In this document: positions 58,507 through 64,000 of the stretch, in pieces
Layout of the letters: each line of letters opens with the position of its first letter
Numbering within the stretch: the first letter of the stretch is position 1
NCBI GenBank assembly: GCA_026874595.1
Contig: CM049308.1
Coordinates: forward strand, 90,897,624-90,961,623
Reading direction: 5' to 3'
Origin: Sipunculus nudus
Lineage: Eukaryota > Annelida > Sipuncula > Golfingiida > Sipunculidae
Length of the DNA: 64,000 bases
Position numbers and translations under genes: made by a program
The notes under the pieces: model-generated
What the model saw: the letters and a program-made list of their open reading frames with translations, nothing else
What the model was told of the DNA's origin: nothing
The model's database searches: none

Positions 58507-59200
58507 GAGAGAGAGAGAGAGAGAGTGAATTTAGAATGATGGGATTATTTATTATTTGATGCCAATTATATTTGTATACCGTTTCTGTATTCACCATTGA
58601 ATAGATTCACTATTGAAAACCTTTAGGTGTGTTTATTCTTTTTGTTTTTATACTAAAGATGTTGCGGCAGTCATATGACAAAGTAAAGAATAAAGCACAA
58701 TAAATAAACACTTTTAATAAACAGAAGTTTACCACTCAGACACCGTTTTAGCTGTGAAAGAAAAAATGTCTGTCACTACGAGTATTGCGGGACTATTTGC
58801 CGAGGGATTCCGTATGCAAATACAGCTGTGTTGCCCAATAACGGCATGTATATTTGTCACTGCCAAACCGCGAGACAGATTCCTTTGGCCTAATAATGAA
58901 TACTTATGGTCTAAACCTCAAACCTTAGAAACGCAATCGAAAACACAGATTTATTTAAGCCTTATTATGAGGGAAGTCTGAGATATCAACGTATTTTCTG
59001 GACGGTCCGACTTCCGGTTTGGAAATCCCCTTTTGTAGCGCCATCTATCAGCCTATCAGTCTATTAAAAAGGGATGGGTACACGGTTACTCTGTACTTGG
59101 CTCTAACTTATATTTTTATTTTAACTGTCATCTTGTTTGCGCGAACGAAAATCCGTTCGCCCCTATTTCATTTTGCGTAACCCTTGTGTAACCCCGTACA
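56660..59200. other. Intergenic between genes G and H
   Basis: No gene is recognised. Frames such as 57364-57618 and 58754-58981 have no start context, partner exons or motifs I can identify. Contains C runs (57055-57066 and 58210-58232), a (TA)n tract (58462-58501) and a (GA)n tract (58505-58526). Confidence 0.4.
58462..58526. repeat. (TA)n followed by (GA)n microsatellite
   Basis: Adjacent TA and GA dinucleotide tracts. Confidence 0.95.
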
Positions 59201-59204
59201 AAAG

Positions 59205-59545
59205 TTCAGCATATGCTGCTTTTGGAGCAGCTGCTGTGATTGTGCTGTATTTGTACTCATATTATGCTGACAAATGGATCAGCAATCCAGCAGATGTTAC
59301 TATATGCCTGTCTTCTCTGCTCCATATCTGCTGCTAGAATCAGCAGTTTTAGAGCATATGCTCTATTACTACTGAATCTCAGTATATTTACAGCAGATGT
59401 ACTGAAAATATGCTGTCCTGAAATAGCCATCTTGGCAGATAAAGCAACTCCTGCTATTTCTCTGCTGCCTCAAGATGTACCAGCGAGTTCAGAGTGGATT
59501 TCAGAGAGCAGATTTTCACCATATGCTAACGCACTGCTGCTTTGA
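59205..59545. repeat. Segment saturated with CAGC/GCTG and CATATGCT motifs
   Basis: Within ~340 bp there are many copies of AGCAG, GCTGCT, GCAGATGT and the palindromic AGCATATGCT. Spacing is irregular and the motifs occur on both strands. Frames through it are short and unrelated to known proteins. Directly after it (59545-59610) is an inverted fragment of R2 (AGGTCTAACGGTTA, GTGCCCTGTTAACAG, GGCTATAGCTCAGAT). Confidence 0.5.
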
Positions 59546-59619
59546 AATTAGAAGTTTCTAGGTCTAACGGTTACTATTTGTGCCCTGTTAACAGACGAAC
59601 GGCTATAGCTCAGATGGTT

Positions 59620-60690
59620 TAATTACAGTCAGTTTTAGCTGCATGTAAATATATGCAATTTTCCACTAAAATCAACATTCATTGAAGGAAGCTTATATTT
59701 ACAAACATCCTGATTTTTTAAAAATAAATCAACTAAACTAAATTTTGTATTACTGGAAAGCCAATTAAATATAGAGCACATATTTTTTGCAAATAAATGA
59801 ATATTCATGAGGCACGACCATAATTCTTCACCTACTGTTATTGTTTGTTCATGTGTAGGTCCTTTGACCTCAATACTCGGCGTCTAACCAAGTGACTTAT
59901 TTAATACTTATTTATATGTGCTTATTTATTTAGTCCTCATCTAAATATGCAGAATCAATTGTGCATACTTTCCATAACTATTCCAGTCTTTTGCTCGTCC
60001 TATTCTAGATATCAACGACGTGCCTTTGAACCGAACTGAGCCAAGTTGCACCTGTTAACCTTACAAGGTATCAAGGGCATTTTGGAAATGCCTCCCATAT
60101 TAAAAGGTGAAGTAGAAGTAGCGGAATTGTCAAAAGCAAGTTGATGCTTTTATCATTACAAGCACATTTGGTTAAGCTTCCATTATTGAGGTAAAAGGAC
60201 ATAACAAAAAAAACAAAACAAACAATAACAGTTGATCAAGAATTATGGTAGTTTCTCATGAATATTATTCCATATGTAAATATTGTGGTCAAACAAAACT
60301 ATGTTCCATATTATATTGCTTTCCAGTAATACAAAATTCAGTTGAGTTTATTGAAAATCATGAATAATTAAAGCATAAATTCCCTTAAGTATATTGTTAA
60401 AATTGCATTTTGATGCATTTCGTGTATCTTATCCTTTTTTAGGCCCCAATATGGAGGTCAAGGGTTAAAAGGTCACATTAAAATATGCATATTTATGTGA
60501 TTTGCTTTGCTTCTCAAATGTCCTATTTTTTTTAATATCATTTTGATAAAATCTATTTAAATAAGATCTTTATTTATAAAATGTATAAACTGTGTTAGTG
60601 CGCATGTCCAGTGACCTTTGAAGGCCGTTTCTTAGATGCATCTCGATCTTAAAATTACACTTACGTTATATCCTGTGATTCGTGAAATTT
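59620..60690. other. Intergenic, nothing recognised
   Basis: AT-rich DNA without supported genes. Confidence 0.4.
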
Positions 60691-61760
60691 TTCCGAAACA
60701 AGACATGCCCTGTCACTATGCCACCTTCTTCTGAAGCATATATTGCACTTTACAAAGCCAAGGTCGCCAGGATCAAGATCACACATTTTTTACTTGTCCG
60801 ACAACTTCGTGGAAATAATTTGTGTATCAAATATGAATAAAAAAAATCTGCAGAAGTTCACTAGTTTTCAAACATATCCGAGATATCTTTGGAAACGATT
60901 TGTGTCAAATTTGAAGAAAAAAGTGACAGTAATTCAAAAGTTATAGGGTCCATACAAATTCATTATTTGACAGATTTAGCCTTGTAATCCAAGGTCACAA
61001 ATTTTCAAACATTTCCGAGATCTTATTGGAATCAATGAGTGTCGAATATGATGAAAAAAATATACAGTGCTTCAAATGTTATCGTCTCCATAAAATCCTA
61101 TATGTCCGCAGATTTGACCATGATGTTCAAGTTCACTAGTTTTCGAACTCATTTGACAACTTACCATGTAACATCTTTTATTTTGATTCCAGAAAAATAC
61201 AGACACCCATTTGAGCATTACAGTCTTTATTACCAAAAAATGGAAATATTAAAGGTCAAGGCCACTCATGATAGACGTCATGGCCCCCAGAGATATACAC
61301 CGTTTCCTATAACCTCTATCTATGCATGTGCATAATATGAAAGAAATATGTTCATTAATTTTGACTTATAAAGCTTACAACAATGTGGCAACGATTGGGG
61401 TATTAAAAGGGGCGAAAACAAGAAAAGATTATACGTCCAATCTCTCGTATAGGAAAAAGCTATCGCTCGTCAAGATTTTCGATTAACCTGAATTTTGGAC
61501 CAATCTATGTGAGCGTTATTGTGATATTACACATTCTGCGTTATTTTTACGAACAAATGGATATGTTGAAGGTCAAGGACACTCTCAAGTTTGTCAGGTA
61601 TATGTTAAAGATCCTTGATACATTTTTTGAGTGATCTCGACAACAAAATTTCTCTGCGGCGGCGGGAGCTGGCTTAAATCCTCGGGATACAAATACTAAA
61701 AACAAAATATTTTCATCGAAACTAGGGGTTTTTTTTGCTATTAAAGCCAGCTGCCGTTGT
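60690..61760 (-). repeat. 3' flank of gene H, duplicated copy of the gene G flank
   Basis: Direct counterpart of 49600-50760 with an offset of about 11 kb and the same internal ~150-bp tandem units. Confidence 0.65.
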
Positions 61761-62214
61761 AAGACTAAGTGAAATAACAACCCTTTAAACAGTGAAATAA
61801 TATAAACATGTACAGTGTTGTCAGTTGATATAAAATGGTATGCAACTTTTTAAAGCTTATCTTTCTGCAACACATAACTTCGGTCTCCAGCTAAAAAATA
61901 TCACATTTCATATGTAACTAAAAAAAAAAGACCAATATGAGATTTTTGATAATAGCATATGAAAAATAAGGGCAGAAGCAGTTTTTTACAACCAACGCAT
62001 TTGTAGATTGCTATGGATATTCTGTGTGAGCGTCACTACCAACAGCATTTCTTTTGGCAAACTATTAAATGTTGCAAAAGTATAAACCGTTTCTTTTCTC
62101 AATGGTGTAATTTAAGTTTGGCTGTTGATCGGTAGGGGGCCTCCCTGGCCCTCTTAACCCTGGCCTTCCAGTGACCGGAATCCGGCAATTAGTGAACTGC
62201 ACGTGGTCAGAACG

Positions 62215-64000
62215 TTACAGAGACGTATATTCAGTTCGTCGTCTGCAGTGAAGGAGGACAAGCAGTGCGCCAGCAGCACTCAGTGTTACATGGACCACCG
62301 CCAGCCAGAAAGCCCAGCCCAATGAGATCATGGAACCTGGTTTTGTAGTCTTGGCTCCATACACGCTAACCGCCACGAGACTAAACAAAGCTAAAACATT
62401 GAGAGTAAGGAATTATTTAAAGTAAGTCTTTAGCAGATAATACAAATTAGTTAAATTTCTGGCAAACATGTGCAAGGTTACTACTTTAAGGCTGATTCAA
62501 CGAAATTCTTCCTACTTCTAGGCAATTATGCAAAACCAACTCCTCCAAGGGTGCCTGTCTAGATCGCATCATTTTTCATTTCTTAAATATATTCTTTAAA
62601 GGTGCTGAGGTGCGTTTCCTAGCGGCCGGCGCCGGAGGAGACCTGGGATTCCAAAGGCTATGTACCAGCTAAGTATGAAGGGTTAGGTAAGCGTATTAGA
62701 ATGTGTGATTGTCATGTGATGGGAGCATACAAAATTAAAAAAGTGGCCGATTGGCCATGACACTCAACTGAATTCAAGGAATCTTGAATAATAGGTAACC
62801 TGACTCCCAGAATGCTTAAAATCATGCATTTTGCTAATTGACCTTAGATATAGGTTCGGTGACCTTATTCTACATCCAGCTGTTCCCATTTGTGCCCATC
62901 TAACTTTAACTTATAATGTGTTAAAATCATGTTCTTTCATACAGCCTGCAGATTATAGGCTACGGTGACATTTTAGGTTTCCAAGAAATTTTTACAGGAA
63001 CCTTCCGTGATCTAAATCAAATTAGAAGTTTCCAGTTCTAACTGTAACCAGTCATGCAAATCTGTCCTATAGGGTGCTCAAATTTTGTTTTGTCACATAT
63101 CTTGCAGAATATAAGTCACTAGGACCTTATTTCAGGTTTCCAAGGAGATTTGGCTATGACCTTCATGGATGTACAATTTAAAGATTCTAGGTCTAACGGT
63201 TATAGTTTGCGCCCTTTTTACAGCCTGACTACTTCATTTGAAATTCTCAAAAATAGAAAAAAATGCGTAAAAAATTGAAAAAAAAAATACAGGTGGCACC
63301 ACTATTCTGCAGGAACTGATGAAACACTACATGGTCAATGTGCATGCAAAGAATCATGGCCATTAATGCATAGTTATTCAGATAGTGGAGCTTTTGTATC
63401 AAAATTTTAATTATTCTGGGGGTAATTATGAGCCCCATGGCTCAGAGCTTATGGGAAACAGAGACCTAATTTCAGGCTTCCAAGGAGATTGTTCGTGGAC
63501 CTCCCTGGATGTCAAGTCAGATGATTCTATGTTTAGCGGTTACGATTTGTGCCTTGTCAACGGACAAACGGACCGACGGATAAAGAGTGATCGCTATAGC
63601 TCAGATAACTTTCAGTTAGCTGAGCTAAAAATGACTTAAACCTAGCAATACATGCTTTTATTCTTCCCTGAAAACTTGGGACTGACAGTGTCAGAAATAA
63701 GCTTTAGTTGAGATATAGTATTAGCGGTGACAGCTGGGGGGTTTCCCTGTGGGACAAAGCTCACAGATGATTGTGGAAAATCAGAGGAGAAATGTTTTTT
63801 TTCCATGCAGGGATTAGGTCCAGCTTATACAAAATCTATGTTAGTATCATAATATAATGAGATTTGGAATACGTTTGCTTGACCATAATACTGTTACATA
63901 CTGCACAACTGTACAACGTGACTGACCTGAGGCGACTGATGCACAGACCAGCACCATCACGAAGTGTTTAGATCCGAAGCCGTTATTCACCAGACAACGG
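62215..64000 (-). CDS. Gene H (partial): claudin/PMP22-like protein, close paralogue of gene G
   Basis: Two exons are visible on the minus strand. The terminal exon is 62390-62215 (176 nt, same length as in G). The 3' part of the middle exon runs from 63927 to the window edge. The middle exon reads CLVNNGFGSKHFVMVLVCAS, and the terminal exon ALFSLVAVSVYGAK with TM4 LGWAFWLAVVHVTLSAAGAL. The tail RRRTEYTSL ends in T-S-L, which would fit a class I PDZ ligand; gene G lacks this. The first exon with the W-GLW-C-C loop lies beyond the window. Intron 2 is about 1.5 kb and carries an inverted R2 repeat instead of the TA tracts and hairpin found in G. The frame is open throughout the visible exons. 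Confidence 0.8.
62840..63640 (-). repeat. Composite repeat R2, copy 3 (inverted) in gene H intron 2
   Basis: On the minus strand it begins GAGCTATAGCGATCACTC with GTCCGTCGGTCCGTTTGTCC near 63600 and continues through TCCAGGGAGGTCCACGAACA, CTCCTTGGAAGCCTGAAATT, TGGTGCCACCTGTATTTTTT and GATTTGCATGACTGGTTACA. The unit type is that of the 31735-33840 array rather than the 54985-56660 one. Confidence 0.65.

Noticed and set aside
1-64000. CRISPR arrays, rRNA genes, prophage or bacterial operons
   Set aside because: No evenly spaced direct repeats with unique spacers, no rRNA motifs and no ribosome-binding-site-led gene clusters. Spliced genes show a eukaryotic genome.

Overview
The window is animal nuclear DNA. 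Genes are split by canonical GT-AG introns, exons are short islands in AT-rich sequence, (TA)n tracts are abundant, and LINE, MULE and pogo/Tigger-type remnants are frequent. Claudin-like genes and the repeat content fit a lophotrochozoan, most likely a mollusc; this is inferred from style, not from a marker gene. No rRNA, intact tRNA, CRISPR or bacterial-type operon was seen.

Region 1 (1-31.1 kb) carries five paralogous copies (A-E) of a small secreted cysteine-rich protein family that I do not recognise. Each gene has a 5' UTR exon, a signal-peptide exon, a long exon with an acidic run followed by an Arg/His-rich run between cysteines, a near-invariant 122-nt exon with three cysteines, and a tiny C-terminal exon. 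The orientations alternate strictly: A+, B-, C+, D-, E+. Two subtypes exist. B and E have an MK start, end in RFED and share one promoter. C and D have an MSNKMK start, end in RPRF and share another; A matches C at its 3' end. The order B-C-D-E is therefore palindromic (I-II-II-I), and matching 3' flanks of C and D face each other around ~20.7 kb. The B-C interval was widened by a MULE with minisatellite-bearing inverted repeats and by a LINE reverse transcriptase remnant. D has lost its third coding exon, and C has a microsatellite-eroded splice donor.

Region 2 (31-41 kb) has no recognised host gene. It holds a tandem array of ~330-390-bp units, a Tigger-like transposase remnant, and two oppositely oriented copies of a repeat carrying CTCF-like CCACTAGGGGGCGC motifs.

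Region 3 (41-64 kb) carries three claudin/PMP22-like four-transmembrane genes, all on the minus strand: F, G and partial H. They share intron phases and exon lengths (middle exon 147 nt in F and G). G and H are recent tandem copies offset by about 11 kb, and their flanking repeats were duplicated with them. The intergenic DNA contains a TIR element of ~1.5 kb, a pogo-like MITE, a near-perfect 76-bp hairpin and a second tandem-repeat array.

Exon boundaries were read by hand from splice signals and paralogue comparison. No alignment or database search was run.
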